From the NCBI GenBank assembly GCA_013813715.1, contig JACCRF010000178.1:1-64000 (forward strand): 64,000 nt of DNA. Direction: 5' to 3'. A model generated the notes under the pieces. It did not search any database. It was not told where the DNA came from and saw only the letters and a list, made by a program, of their open reading frames with translations. This document shows, one piece after another, positions 15,395 to 24,598 of the stretch. Position 1 is the stretch's first letter. The number at the start of each line of letters is the position of its first letter. The position numbers and the translations under genes were made by a program. This stretch comes from Gemmatimonadaceae bacterium. GTDB taxonomy: Bacteria; Gemmatimonadota; Gemmatimonadetes; Gemmatimonadales; Gemmatimonadaceae.

Positions 15395-15829
15395 CTAGCG
15401 GCGAAGTGAGGGGGGGCAGGTGAATTCGGTCGAGTCGTGAGCGAGCTCGTCTATCAGCTCCCGAATCTCGGTGAACGATCCTTCGTCCAGATGCACCGAA
15501 GCTATCAGCAGAAGGTCGGCGAGAGCCTGCGCCGCGACGACATCCTGGCCGTCGGCGGAGGCGTCAATCGCCGCTCCCGCCGCGGACTTCAGCGCCGGCG
15601 GCATGGAGAGCGACGCCAGCCATTGCCGGGCGCCCGCGGCGCGGCGACCGGCGTCGGCGGCTACGAAGCTGAACGGCGGGAGCAGGCCGGCCCCAAGTCT
15701 CGAGGCCACGAAGCATGCGAGCGCGATCTCTCTGTCCCCGCCGAGCGAAGCGCGCCCAGCGTGAGAAGCGAGCGCGCGGAAGCGAAACCTCGACGGCGCG
15801 ATAGCGAACGGTGGCAGGTGTCCGATCAC
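15395..15829 (-). CDS. hypothetical helical protein upstream of yebC
   Basis: 144 aa, no recognised family. It is alanine-rich and mostly helical (REIALACFVASRLGAGLLPP, ALKSAAGAAIDASADGQDVV, AQALADLLLIASVHLDEGSF), ending in an acidic helix (TEIRELIDELAHDSTEF). No signal peptide, transmembrane helix or metal motif is clear. It lies 29 bp upstream of yebC on the same strand and may be the first gene of that operon. It is separated from the divergent porX-like gene by 49 bp, which must hold both promoters. Confidence 0.6.
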   Translation of the reverse strand: MIGHLPPFAIAPSRFRFRALASHAGRASLGGDREIALACFVASRLGAGLLPPFSFVAADAGRRAAGARQWLASLSMPPALKSAAGAAIDASADGQDVVAAQALADLLLIASVHLDEGSFTEIRELIDELAHDSTEFTCPPSLRR

Positions 15830-15878
15830 CCCCGCAATCTAGGCATTACACAGGCACCCGGCTACATTCTCAAAACCA

Positions 15879-17447
15879 ATGGCACCAGTCGCAAAATCCA
15901 TCCTTTGGGTGGACGACGAAGGAGAGCTCCTCGAGTCGCATCGCATCTTTTTGCGGTCCAAGGGCTACGAAGTGGAGTGGGCGAGCAACGCCGACGATGC
16001 AGTCGAGATGCTGCGCCGCCGGACATTCGACATCATGCTGCTCGACGAGCAGATGCCGGGCAAGCGGGGGCTCGAGGCCTACCGCGACGTGCGTGACATC
16101 GCCCCCAACCTGCCGGTCGTGATGGTCACCAAGAGCGAGGAGGACGGCACGCTCAAGGAAGCGATCGGCGCCAACATCCGCGACTACCTCGTCAAGCCAA
16201 TCAATCCGCGGCAGGTGCTGAGCATCGTGACGCAGATTCTGGAAGGCCCGCGCATCCGGCAACAGGCCATCGCCCGCCGGTTTGTCGAGCGGTTTCGCGC
16301 AATCGAGCTCGATCGCGACCGGAACCTCGATTGGCGCGGGTGGATCGACCGCTTCGACGAGCTCATGCGCTGGGACGTTGACCTCGCTGCCGCAGGCGAG
16401 ATGGGCCTCTACGATTCGCTGCGCGGTCTCTATCCCGCCATGCACCGCGAGTTCGCCGCGTACATGAAGACCGAGTATCCGCTCTGGCTGAAGAATCTGG
16501 AGGGAAACAGGCCGCCGCTGTCGATCGATGTAGTGAGCGAGTTCCTGCTGCCGATTCTGCAGCGCGACCGCGCCGCGGTGTTCGTCGTCGTCGACTGCCT
16601 CCGCCTCGATCAGTGGCGAGTCCTCGAGCCGCTGCTGGCGCCCTGGTTCGACACCGAGACGACGCACTATTTCGCGGTTCTCCCCACCGCTACGCCGTAC
16701 TCACGGAATGCGCTGTTCAGCGGACTCTTTCCCGGCGAGATCGCCGCCCGGCTGCCGGACTGGTGGGGCAATGCGGACAGGGAGGACGAGTCGCTCAACG
16801 CCCACGAGAAGGAGCTGCTCGAGAATCACCTTACCGAGCTCTGCGGTGCGACGCCAGTCCGATATCAGAAGATTTCCACCGCCAGCAACTCCGACGAGCT
16901 CGAGCGACACCTCGGCACCGCGATCGGTAACGAAGGCGTGAGCGCATTCGTGTTCAACTTCGTCGATCTGCTCACGCACGGACGCAGCGAATCACAGATC
17001 CTCTACGAAGTGGCACGCGACGAGATCGCGCTCCGGCAGATCACGCGCCAGTGGTTTCAGCGGTCGGCGCTGCTGAGCGTCCTGAAGGAAGCGTCGCGCC
17101 GCAAGATCTCCGTTCTGCTCACTACCGATCACGGTTCGATCCACTGCAATACGCCGGCGACTGTCTTCGCCAAGCGCGACGCGACCGCGAACCTGCGCTA
17201 CAAGTTCGGCGAGGATCTGCGCGCCGAGCGTCCCGAGCAGGCGCTGATGTTCACCAACGAAGACGATCTCCGGCTCCCGCGCCGCGGATCCGGCGGCAAC
17301 ACGCTCCTCGCGACCAATGATTGCTTCTTCGTGTATCCCACCAAGCTGCGCGAGTATCAGAGCCGCTACCGCGGGTCGTTTCTCCACGGTGGCGTGACTC
17401 CGGAGGAAGTGATTCTCCCACTCGCGCTGCTGACCCCAAGAAAGTAG
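15879..17447 (+). CDS. porX: PorX-like response regulator with PglZ/alkaline-phosphatase domain
   Basis: 522 aa. The N-terminal receiver (ILWVDDEGELLESHRIFLRS, phospho-acceptor D56 in DIMLLDEQMPG, VTKSEEDGT, LVKPINP) is followed by a helical segment and a C-terminal PglZ domain (AAVFVVVDCLRLDQWRVLEP, LPTATPYSRNALFSGLFPG, FNFVDLLTHGRSES, LLTTDHGSIHCNTP, SFLHGGVTPEEVILPL). The VDxxxxDQW, TxTPYSRNA and TDHG motifs are the metal/nucleophile positions of the alkaline-phosphatase superfamily. In Bacteroidota PorX controls the type IX secretion system. Here it is first in a run of surface-lipid genes, with no kinase adjacent. Confidence 0.88.
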   Translation: MAPVAKSILWVDDEGELLESHRIFLRSKGYEVEWASNADDAVEMLRRRTFDIMLLDEQMPGKRGLEAYRDVRDIAPNLPVVMVTKSEEDGTLKEAIGANIRDYLVKPINPRQVLSIVTQILEGPRIRQQAIARRFVERFRAIELDRDRNLDWRGWIDRFDELMRWDVDLAAAGEMGLYDSLRGLYPAMHREFAAYMKTEYPLWLKNLEGNRPPLSIDVVSEFLLPILQRDRAAVFVVVDCLRLDQWRVLEPLLAPWFDTETTHYFAVLPTATPYSRNALFSGLFPGEIAARLPDWWGNADREDESLNAHEKELLENHLTELCGATPVRYQKISTASNSDELERHLGTAIGNEGVSAFVFNFVDLLTHGRSESQILYEVARDEIALRQITRQWFQRSALLSVLKEASRRKISVLLTTDHGSIHCNTPATVFAKRDATANLRYKFGEDLRAERPEQALMFTNEDDLRLPRRGSGGNTLLATNDCFFVYPTKLREYQSRYRGSFLHGGVTPEEVILPLALLTPRK

Positions 17448-19286
17448 ATGTCGCTTTACCGGCGGCTGCTGCCGTTCGTCCGCCCGCACGGCTGGCGGAT
17501 GGCTGGCGCGATCGCCGGCAACATCGGCGCGGCGATCCTCGAGGCTTTCTCGCTCGCGCTGCTGATTCCGTTCCTCAACACCCTCTTCGACCAGCCGCCG
17601 ATCGGACTCGGCGGGGGCGGCCTGTCGGCCCTGCTTCGGGCGACCGTCGGCACGATGCTCGATCCCGCGGACAAGATGGGATCGCTGCGAAACGTCATCC
17701 TCATCGTGCTCGCTCTGGTCGTTGTGAAGAATCTGCTCTCATGGCTGGCCGGACAGCTCGGCGCCAGTCTCCAGGAGCTCGTCACGCGCGATCTGCGCAA
17801 TGCGCTGTACTCGCATATCGGCCAGTTGCCGCTCGCCTTCTTCACGCGGACGAAGACCGGCCAGATCCTGTCTCGCGTCATCACCGATACGGCCGAGACG
17901 CGCCTCATCCTCACGCAGCTCGTCACGTCGTCGCTTCAGAACTCGGCGCTGGTGCTGAGCTACCTCGCGTTTCTCTTCCTCATTTCGTGGAAGATGACGC
18001 TTGGCGCGCTAATTCTTCTTCCTCTCCTCGCCGCGGTTCTTCAGCCGCTCCTCAGAAAATTGCGAAAGGGCAATCGCCGCCGCGGAAATCAGCACGGCGA
18101 GATGACGAGCGTGGTGCAGGAAACGGTGAGTGGGATCCGCCTCGTGAAATCGTTCGGCGCCGAGGCGATCGAGGAAGGGCGCTTCGCCGAGGCGAGTAAC
18201 CGCTACGCGGCGAGCACGATCCGTCTCACCAGGCTGTCGTTCCTTGCATCTCCGGTAACGGAGATTCTCGGAACGTCAATCGCGGTCGCGCTGCTCTGGT
18301 ATGGTGCCCGTGAAGTGCTCGTCGAGCGCGCGATGTCAGGTGGCGACCTGATCGCGTTCCTGCTTTACGCGCTTCGGCTGCTGCAGCCGCTCAAACAGCT
18401 CTCGCAGATGCCTACGACCGCTCAGTCGTCGCTCGCCGCGGCCGAGCGGTTGTTCGAGATACTCGATTCGCCGTCGGAAGCGCAGACGGATGGCGGAACG
18501 CGCGAGACGGCCACGTTCAGGAGCGATATCCGCTTTGACAATGTCGCGTTTGCCTACGAGACAGAGCTGGTGTTGTCGGATATCTCGTTCACGGCAAAAA
18601 GCGGCGAGGTCGTCGCGCTGGTGGGGCCGAGCGGCGCGGGAAAGTCGACGCTGGTTGACCTCATTCCCCGATTCTATGAAGCGCAATCGGGGCGGATTCT
18701 GATAGACGGTGTCGATGTGAAAGAGATCAGGCTGCCGGCGCTGCGCGCGCTAACCGGGATCGTCAGCCAGGACACCGTCCTGTTCAACGACACGGTGCGC
18801 AATAACATCGCGTACGGTGGAACGCGGAGGTACGCCGACGAGGACGTCGAGACGGCTGCGCGGGCCGCTAACGCCCATCAGTTCATCGTCGCGTTGCCTG
18901 AGGGGTATGCCACGATTCTCGGCGAGAGGGGCACGCGGCTGTCGGGCGGGCAGCGCCAGCGCCTCGCGATTGCACGGGCCTTGCTCAGGGACCCACCGAT
19001 CCTCATTCTCGACGAAGCCACGTCGGCGCTCGACTCCGAGTCGGAGCGTCTCGTTCAGGAGGCCGTGGATAGATTGTTGCGCGGGCGGACAGTGTTCGTG
19101 ATCGCGCATCGTCTCTCGACGATCGTGCACGCCGACCAGATTCTCTTTCTCGAGCGTGGAAGGATAATCGAGCGCGGCACGCATGCCGAGCTGCTCGCCG
19201 CGCGAGGAGAATATCATCGGCTCTATTCGATGCAATTCGGAGGTACGGGCAAGTTGACCGATTTCATGGTTTCGGCGGCGGTATAG
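17448..19286 (+). CDS. msbA: ABC transporter, MsbA-like lipid flippase (fused TMD-NBD)
   Basis: 612 aa; ATG directly follows the porX stop. Six transmembrane helices (for example MAGAIAGNIGAAILEAFSLA and NVILIVLALVVVKNLLSWL), then a nucleotide-binding domain from about 360: FDNVAFAYETELVLSDISFT, Walker A GPSGAGKST, Q-loop IVSQDTVLFN, signature LSGGQRQRLAIARA, Walker B ILILDEATSALD, H-loop IAHRLSTI. In this context, with glycosyltransferases and an acyltransferase downstream, export of lipid A or another glycolipid is likely; the substrate is inferred. Confidence 0.85.
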   Translation: MSLYRRLLPFVRPHGWRMAGAIAGNIGAAILEAFSLALLIPFLNTLFDQPPIGLGGGGLSALLRATVGTMLDPADKMGSLRNVILIVLALVVVKNLLSWLAGQLGASLQELVTRDLRNALYSHIGQLPLAFFTRTKTGQILSRVITDTAETRLILTQLVTSSLQNSALVLSYLAFLFLISWKMTLGALILLPLLAAVLQPLLRKLRKGNRRRGNQHGEMTSVVQETVSGIRLVKSFGAEAIEEGRFAEASNRYAASTIRLTRLSFLASPVTEILGTSIAVALLWYGAREVLVERAMSGGDLIAFLLYALRLLQPLKQLSQMPTTAQSSLAAAERLFEILDSPSEAQTDGGTRETATFRSDIRFDNVAFAYETELVLSDISFTAKSGEVVALVGPSGAGKSTLVDLIPRFYEAQSGRILIDGVDVKEIRLPALRALTGIVSQDTVLFNDTVRNNIAYGGTRRYADEDVETAARAANAHQFIVALPEGYATILGERGTRLSGGQRQRLAIARALLRDPPILILDEATSALDSESERLVQEAVDRLLRGRTVFVIAHRLSTIVHADQILFLERGRIIERGTHAELLAARGEYHRLYSMQFGGTGKLTDFMVSAAV

Positions 19287-19287
19287 C

Positions 19288-20436
19288 TTGGTAACCCTCT
19301 TCCTTCACTGCGCGCGAGAATGGTCGGGGACAGCGCGCGCGTTCGCCGTCGCCGCGCGGGGGCTGGCCGCCCGCGGATATCACGTGACATATCTCGCCGA
19401 GCCGGACAGCAACGTCCAGCAGTCGGCGTCGCGAATTGCCAATGTCGCGTCGAAGGCGGGTGGGGATGATCCCGGAGCGCCGCGCGATGTGGCGCCGTTT
19501 GATGTCACGTCGTTCTCGTGCGACGGGTTCTGGTTCGCGTGCGCGTGGCGGCTCCGGCACATGTTCCGGATGTGGGAAGCGGACGTCGTATTCGTCAGCA
19601 CCGACCGTGAGCATCTCATCGCCGCCACCGCCTGCCGGCTGGGCAGGAGAGGAACGGTCGTCCGCCGCACGCCGGCGAGCTGCGCACTTCGGATGGGCGG
19701 GGCGGGCCGGCTCGCGTCATGGCTCAGAAAGACCGTTTTCCTTTTTGCGAGTGAGGATGACGTCAGACTGGCTACGATTCCGGGCAGGAGCGGCAAGCCG
19801 GCGCTGGCGGTACTGGGCGTCGACGCCAGCCGGTATCCCGACCGGTCGGCCACGAAATCCGACGGTGTCGAGTCGGATGGGCTGCGCTACATCATCTGCG
19901 TGTATGACCCGACTTCACGCGGGCGCGCGGCGACGGCTATCCGTACGGTCTCGATGCTCGCCCCGAGGCATCCCTATCTTCGACTCATCATCTTCGGCTC
20001 CGGCTCCGACAGCGAGGATCTGCGGATGCAGGCGGCCGCTCTCGACGTGATGCACCTGGTGAGCTTCCTCGGCGAACGGGACGATCATCTGTCGCTCATG
20101 CGCGACGCCGAGCTTGGCTGGGTCGTCGCTGAAGCCGATACAGCGGCTTACGGAATTCTCGACCTGATGGCGCTCGGGGTTCCGGTGATCGCCGCCGGCG
20201 ACAGCATCGCCGACACTTATGTCGCGAATCTGATCAGTGGCGCACTCATCCCGGCCGATGATGCGGCAACCACCGCGGCGACCGTCGTGTCACTGCTCAC
20301 GAGCGAAGAGCAGCGTGCGGCGATGGGCGCCGCGGCGCGGGCGCGCGTGGCGCGCGAGTTTCCGGAGCACGCGATGATCGACGGATTCGAGGGCGCGATC
20401 GGACTCGCCGCCGGCCGTACCCGTTCCAAGAGGTGA
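19288..20436 (+). CDS. glycosyltransferase, GT4-like
   Basis: 382 aa with a probable TTG start 2 bp after the transporter stop. N-terminal Rossmann half: TLFLHCAREWSGTARAFAVA. C-terminal donor-binding half: LRLIIFGSGSDSEDLRMQAA, VSFLGERDDHLSLMRDAELG, WVVAEADTAAYGILDLMALG, VPVIAAGDSI. The E-x-x-x-x-x-x-x-E acidic pair of GT4 is not clean (it reads A-D-T-A-A-Y-G-I-L-D), so the family call is approximate. It is likely to act on LPS or glycolipid sugars at the cytoplasmic face. Confidence 0.7.
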   Translation: MVTLFLHCAREWSGTARAFAVAARGLAARGYHVTYLAEPDSNVQQSASRIANVASKAGGDDPGAPRDVAPFDVTSFSCDGFWFACAWRLRHMFRMWEADVVFVSTDREHLIAATACRLGRRGTVVRRTPASCALRMGGAGRLASWLRKTVFLFASEDDVRLATIPGRSGKPALAVLGVDASRYPDRSATKSDGVESDGLRYIICVYDPTSRGRAATAIRTVSMLAPRHPYLRLIIFGSGSDSEDLRMQAAALDVMHLVSFLGERDDHLSLMRDAELGWVVAEADTAAYGILDLMALGVPVIAAGDSIADTYVANLISGALIPADDAATTAATVVSLLTSEEQRAAMGAAARARVAREFPEHAMIDGFEGAIGLAAGRTRSKR

Positions 20437-21194
20437 GCGGGGAGAAATCAGTAGACGTATCGGTCGTCATCGCCGCCAGGAACGAGGCGTCGAACATCGA
20501 AGCGTGCATGGCGAGTGTTCGGTGGGCCCGCGAGATACTCGTGGTGGAGAACGATTCGATTGATGACACGTTGGGCATCGCGACGCGCGCTGGCGCGAGC
20601 GTGTTCTCGAATCCCTTCTCCACCATTGGCGCTCAGCGGAACGCGGCGATCGATCGAGCGACGTCCGACTGGATTCTCGTTCTGGACGCAGACGAGAGAG
20701 CCACGGACGCCCTCGGCAAGGCGGTGCGCTCGACGATTGCCAGCCCTGCGCACGAGGCGTATCGAATTCCGCGCCGCAACTTTTTTCTCGGCCGCGAGAT
20801 TCGGCACGGCGGCTGGGAGCGCGACCGGCCGGTGCGGCTCTTTCGCCGGTCGCTTCGCTACGACGCGAGCCGCGTCCACGAGCGCGTCGAGACGCTCGGC
20901 GCACCGGGAGTGCTGAGCGAGCCGCTGCTACACTACACCTACACGTCGCTCGATCAGTACTTCGAGAAGTTCGATCGTTACAGCAAGTGGTGGGCGGCGG
21001 ACCGGTTCGCGCGCGGCAGGCGCGCGGGGCCGGTGGACGTATTCTTTCGTCCGCGGCTCAGATTCTTCAGCATGTACGTGCTTCGAGGCGGCTGGATGGA
21101 CGGAGCGGCGGGCGCGGTGCTGGCCTCGCTGGCGAGCGCGAGCGTGCTGGCGAAGTACGCGCGGCTGTGGGCGCTGTCGCGGAAGGATGAGTAA
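20433..21194 (+). CDS. family 2 glycosyltransferase, WaaE/KdtX-like
   Basis: 253 aa, GTG start overlapping the previous stop by four bases. GT-A fold: VSVVIAARNEASNIEACMAS, DWILVLDADERATDALGKAV (DxD-type DAD), then RIPRRNFFLGREIRHGGWER and DRPVRLFRRSLRYDASRVHE. The RRNFFLGR and GGWERDRPVRLFR blocks are typical of lipopolysaccharide core beta-1,4-glucosyltransferases (WaaE group). A hydrophobic C-terminal part (FFSMYVLRGGWMDGAAGAVL) suggests membrane contact. Confidence 0.85.
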   Translation: MSGEKSVDVSVVIAARNEASNIEACMASVRWAREILVVENDSIDDTLGIATRAGASVFSNPFSTIGAQRNAAIDRATSDWILVLDADERATDALGKAVRSTIASPAHEAYRIPRRNFFLGREIRHGGWERDRPVRLFRRSLRYDASRVHERVETLGAPGVLSEPLLHYTYTSLDQYFEKFDRYSKWWAADRFARGRRAGPVDVFFRPRLRFFSMYVLRGGWMDGAAGAVLASLASASVLAKYARLWALSRKDE

Positions 21195-21454
21195 GAGCGA
21201 TGGCTGGGAGCGGCAGAACGGAGAACAACCGGGCCGCCGGCGGCCGGCCCGGTGGGGCGCTACCGGCCGCGCGCTCAAACGGAAGCAATGGGCGCTGCGC
21301 TGTCGCGACTGCCTGGGCAGTTCAACAGTCGACATCCGTCGTTGTGGCTGGGCCGGAAGCCGGCAGCGCCGTTTGTGGCCGGCAGCCGGAAACGGGGTAG
21401 TTCTATGTTCGGTCGTTATCAGTTGATTTTTTGTTTTGCTGCCCGCCGCCCTTA
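21195..21454. other. intergenic with GC-rich hairpin
   Basis: 260 bp. CCGGGCCG (21229) pairs with CGGCCCGG (21245) across an 8-nt loop, which could pause transcription after the WaaE-like gene, although no T-run follows. A second inverted set (GCCGGAAGCCGGCAG and GGCCGGCAGCCGG) occurs near 21353-21390. The T-rich run before 21455 may be promoter sequence. Confidence 0.45.
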
Positions 21455-22414
21455 ATGCGTGTCCTGCTGATCGGCAGCAGCAACCCATGGCGCATGGAAA
21501 CCGCGATCGACCGTGCGCTGAAGCGAGCCGGCCACACTACCCTGCTGCTCGACGACCGCAGAGCCAAGCGGCTCGCCGGATGGAGACTCACGCAGCGCTG
21601 GGTGAAATGGCAGGCGAAGAAATTCGGCGCCGACTTCGTGTTCCTGTCGAAATGCCTGGCCCTCGATCCCGCAACAGTCGCTGGCGTGATCAAGGGAAAG
21701 CCGAACGCGATGTGGTACCACGATCCACAGTGGCATCGCGACCTCGATCGACCCGACATCGCCCACATCGCAGCGGTCGGTCGCCTCGCGCGCACGTTTT
21801 TCGTCACCGGGTTCGACGCGGAATGGAAAGCGAACGGTTTGCCGGCCCTCTTCCTGCCGGCGGCGGGTGACGCAGGCATTCGCCCCGTTGCCCCCGACAA
21901 CCGGTTCGCTGCGGACGTGGCGTTCATCGGCACCGGGTACGATCCCGACCGAGCCGCCATGCTCATCGAAGTCGCGCGACATTACGACATGAGGGTCTGG
22001 GGATTGGGTTGGGAGAAGTGGGCGGCCGAGCTGCGCTGGAGCGGGCGCCCAGTGGAAGGGAAAGAGTTCGCCGCCGTGTGCTCGAGCAGCGGCATCGTAC
22101 TCGGGGTGAATCCCGCGCGCGCGGCGGGCGGAACGACCTACACCTCCGACCGAACCTGGATGGTGATCCTCGGCGGAGGCTTCTACCTCACGCAGCGAAC
22201 CCCTGGCGTCGCGCACATGCTGAGTGATGGCGAGCACTGCGCCTTTTACGACGATGCCCCTGGCTGCGTCGGAGAATGCGCACACTATCTCGCAAACCCA
22301 ACCGAACGCGAGCGGATTCGCGCGAGGGGAGAGTCGTTCGTAAGGACCCATCATACGTACGATCAGCGAATCTCCAATATCCTGGAGAACCGCGCGTTCG
22401 AGAATCCCCTGTGA
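21455..22414 (+). CDS. CgeB-like glycosyltransferase
   Basis: 319 aa from ATG 21455 (MRVLLIGSSNPWRMETAIDR); the track start eight codons earlier has no RBS. The N-terminal half (VFLSKCLALDPATVAGVIKG, MWYHDPQWHRDLD) and the C-terminal half (VAFIGTGYDPDRAAMLIEVA, RVWGLGWEKWAAELRWSGRP, SSGIVLGVNPARAAGG, RTWMVILGGGFYLTQRTPGV, YDDAPGCVGECAHYLANPTE) match CgeB-type glycosyltransferases (DUF3880 plus group 1 domain). These act on spore coats, capsules or glycans in different bacteria. It sits 7 bp upstream of another transferase. Confidence 0.8.
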   Translation: MRVLLIGSSNPWRMETAIDRALKRAGHTTLLLDDRRAKRLAGWRLTQRWVKWQAKKFGADFVFLSKCLALDPATVAGVIKGKPNAMWYHDPQWHRDLDRPDIAHIAAVGRLARTFFVTGFDAEWKANGLPALFLPAAGDAGIRPVAPDNRFAADVAFIGTGYDPDRAAMLIEVARHYDMRVWGLGWEKWAAELRWSGRPVEGKEFAAVCSSSGIVLGVNPARAAGGTTYTSDRTWMVILGGGFYLTQRTPGVAHMLSDGEHCAFYDDAPGCVGECAHYLANPTERERIRARGESFVRTHHTYDQRISNILENRAFENPL

Positions 22415-22421
22415 CGCACGC

Positions 22422-23627
22422 ATGAATCATCTTTTTGTCACGCAGGACTTCGGCCCCGATCTCGGCGGAATGTCGCGGCGGCACGTCGAGCTGTGTCGGA
22501 GGTTCGGCGAAGGAAGCGACACAATGCAGGTCTCGACAGTGGCTTCGGCGCGCTCAGACGCGTACGACGGCCGCGAGCCTTACCCGATCCACCGACAGCC
22601 CTTCCCGTTCTCCGAGGCGAACCGGCTCACCAACCAGATAAAATGGGGGCGTTGGATCACCCGCTTCTGCCGTGACCGGGTAGATGTGATTCACTGCGGT
22701 AACATCCGGCCGGTAGGATACGCGGTGTGGTGGGCGCACAAGCGGCTCGAAATTCCCTACCTCGTTTACGTCAACGGGGGCGATCTGCTGCGCGAGCGGC
22801 AGAAGTCTGCTCGCGGGAGGCTCAAGCGCGTGACCGCCCGCAGGATCCTGGGCAGTGCCGCAGGAATAGTCGCGACATCGCGCTGGGTGGCCGAGCTTGC
22901 GGGGGAGGTAATGGACGCGGTGGGCGTCACCAGCATGCCCCCGGTTTCCGCCCTGGACCTCGGCACCGATCCGGCAGTTTTTCATCCCGGGCGTGATACG
23001 GCGGTTCTTCGGGAGAGATGGGGGGTCGGCGATGCTCCACTGATGCTCACGGTAGCGCGACTCGTTCCCCACAAAGGGCAGGACATCGGGATCGAGGCGC
23101 TCGCGACATTGAAGGATGAGTTTCCGAGCCTGCGCTACGTTCTCGTGGGTGACGGGCACGATGAGGAACGGCTGCGCGAGCTGGCGAACGATCGTGGAGT
23201 GCGCGGCCGGGTGGTTTTCGCCGGTTCGCTCGCCGATGACGAACTCCCCGAGGCGTATGCGACGTCTACACTCTATGTCGGTACCTCACGCATCGACAAT
23301 GAGATCAACGCGGAAGGATTCGGAATATCGTTCCTCGAGGCGGCGTCCTCGGGGTTGCCTGTCGTGGCGGGCGATTCAGGCGGAGTCAGATCTGCCGTCC
23401 AGAACGGCGAGACCGGCGTAGTGGTACCGCCGACCGATGTTGCGGCGGTTGCCGGCGCGATAGCCGGCTTCCTGCGCGACGAGGCACGGCGGGCGGCGTT
23501 CGGCGCGGCGGGACGGCTGGCAGTCGAGACACACTATAACTGGGATCGAGTCGCGCGCGAGACTCGGGATTTCACTCACGTCGTCGTTCGCAACAGCGGC
23601 CAAGTGACGCAAAATGTTCGGGCGTGA
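22422..23627 (+). CDS. GT4 glycosyltransferase
   Basis: 401 aa. N-terminal acceptor domain with the glycine-rich MNHLFVTQDFGPDLGGMSRR; C-terminal donor domain with LTVARLVPHKGQDIGIEAL (the R/K pair that contacts the phosphate), RYVLVGDGHDEERLRELAND, VVFAGSLADDELPEAYATST, and the E-x7-E-type motif in INAEGFGISFLEAASSGLPV. This is a textbook GT4 retaining transferase. It overlaps the next gene by four bases (GTGA), so acyltransferase and transferase are made together. The sugar is unknown. Confidence 0.88.
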   Translation: MNHLFVTQDFGPDLGGMSRRHVELCRRFGEGSDTMQVSTVASARSDAYDGREPYPIHRQPFPFSEANRLTNQIKWGRWITRFCRDRVDVIHCGNIRPVGYAVWWAHKRLEIPYLVYVNGGDLLRERQKSARGRLKRVTARRILGSAAGIVATSRWVAELAGEVMDAVGVTSMPPVSALDLGTDPAVFHPGRDTAVLRERWGVGDAPLMLTVARLVPHKGQDIGIEALATLKDEFPSLRYVLVGDGHDEERLRELANDRGVRGRVVFAGSLADDELPEAYATSTLYVGTSRIDNEINAEGFGISFLEAASSGLPVVAGDSGGVRSAVQNGETGVVVPPTDVAAVAGAIAGFLRDEARRAAFGAAGRLAVETHYNWDRVARETRDFTHVVVRNSGQVTQNVRA

Positions 23628-24580
23628 CTGACGTCGCCGCGGAGGCCGCGCCCGCGCCGACGTTTGCGCACCGCGCAGAATATTTCGCGCTGCGCAGCGT
23701 CATTCGTGCACTGTCTTCCCTGGATTGGAACACGGCGTGCGCAATCGGCGGAAGACTGGGCGCGTTGGGGTACAGACCGCTCGGTGTCCGAAAGCGTGTT
23801 GCCGAGAAACAGATCGCCGCGGCGTTCCCCGAGCTCGACCGGAAAGGAGTTCAACGCATCGCCCGGGCATCGTTCGACCATCTTGGCCGGGCGAGCATCG
23901 AAACTGCGCTGCTGCCTTCGCTTGGCGAGAAAGGCGTCCTCGGCATCGTTACCCAGGTGGACGGCTGGGAGCACATGGAGCGGGCGATTGCGGCCAGGAA
24001 GGGGGTCGTAATGGTCGCCGGGCATCACGGAAACTGGGAGCTCCTCGGCGCGTACGTCGCGGCGCGCGGCGTCCCGTTGGACGTCATCGCGCGCGGGATG
24101 GCCAACAAGCTCTTCGACCGGTACCTCAACGAAACGCGCACGCGGCTGGGCATGGTCGTCGTCCATGACTCCGAGGCGGTGAGGCGAACGCCCAGATCTT
24201 TGCGAGAAGGGCGGGCGGTGGGGTTCGTCGCGGATCAGGGAGTTCTCGGACTGGCTTCTACATTCGTGCCATTCTTCGGACGGCCCGCCAAGACTCCCCG
24301 CGGCGCCGCGGTATTCGCCTTGCGATTCAATGCGCCGGTACTGTTCGTAGACGCGATCCGCCTGCCGGACGGCAAGTACCGTATCATCATCGAGCCTGTC
24401 GAGGCGACACCGACGGGGAACCGTGAAGAGGACGTGGATGCGATCATACGGCGGTTCAGCCAGTTGCTCGAGGGCTGGGTGAGACGCTTTCCGGAACAGT
24501 ATTTCTGGCAGCATCGCCGGTGGCGCAGGCAGCCGCCGAACACGCCACCTGAGCTGAGGGATCCGACGCGTGCCGATTGA
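23624..24580 (+). CDS. LpxL/HtrB-like lipid A acyltransferase
   Basis: 318 aa, GTG start. The Kdo2-lipid A acyltransferase family is shown by MVAGHHGNWELLGAYVAARG (the H-x4-E/D catalytic motif, HHGNWE), ARGMANKLFDRYLNETRTRL, the RxG substrate block LREGRAVGFVADQGV, VPFFGRPAKTPRGAAVFALR, and a C-terminus WVRRFPEQYFWQHRRWRRQP. It adds a secondary acyl chain to lipid A or a related lipid at the inner membrane, which agrees with the MsbA-like exporter at the head of the cluster. Confidence 0.9.
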   Translation: MTDVAAEAAPAPTFAHRAEYFALRSVIRALSSLDWNTACAIGGRLGALGYRPLGVRKRVAEKQIAAAFPELDRKGVQRIARASFDHLGRASIETALLPSLGEKGVLGIVTQVDGWEHMERAIAARKGVVMVAGHHGNWELLGAYVAARGVPLDVIARGMANKLFDRYLNETRTRLGMVVVHDSEAVRRTPRSLREGRAVGFVADQGVLGLASTFVPFFGRPAKTPRGAAVFALRFNAPVLFVDAIRLPDGKYRIIIEPVEATPTGNREEDVDAIIRRFSQLLEGWVRRFPEQYFWQHRRWRRQPPNTPPELRDPTRAD

Positions 24581-24598
24581 GCCGAGTGTGGAAAGCTG

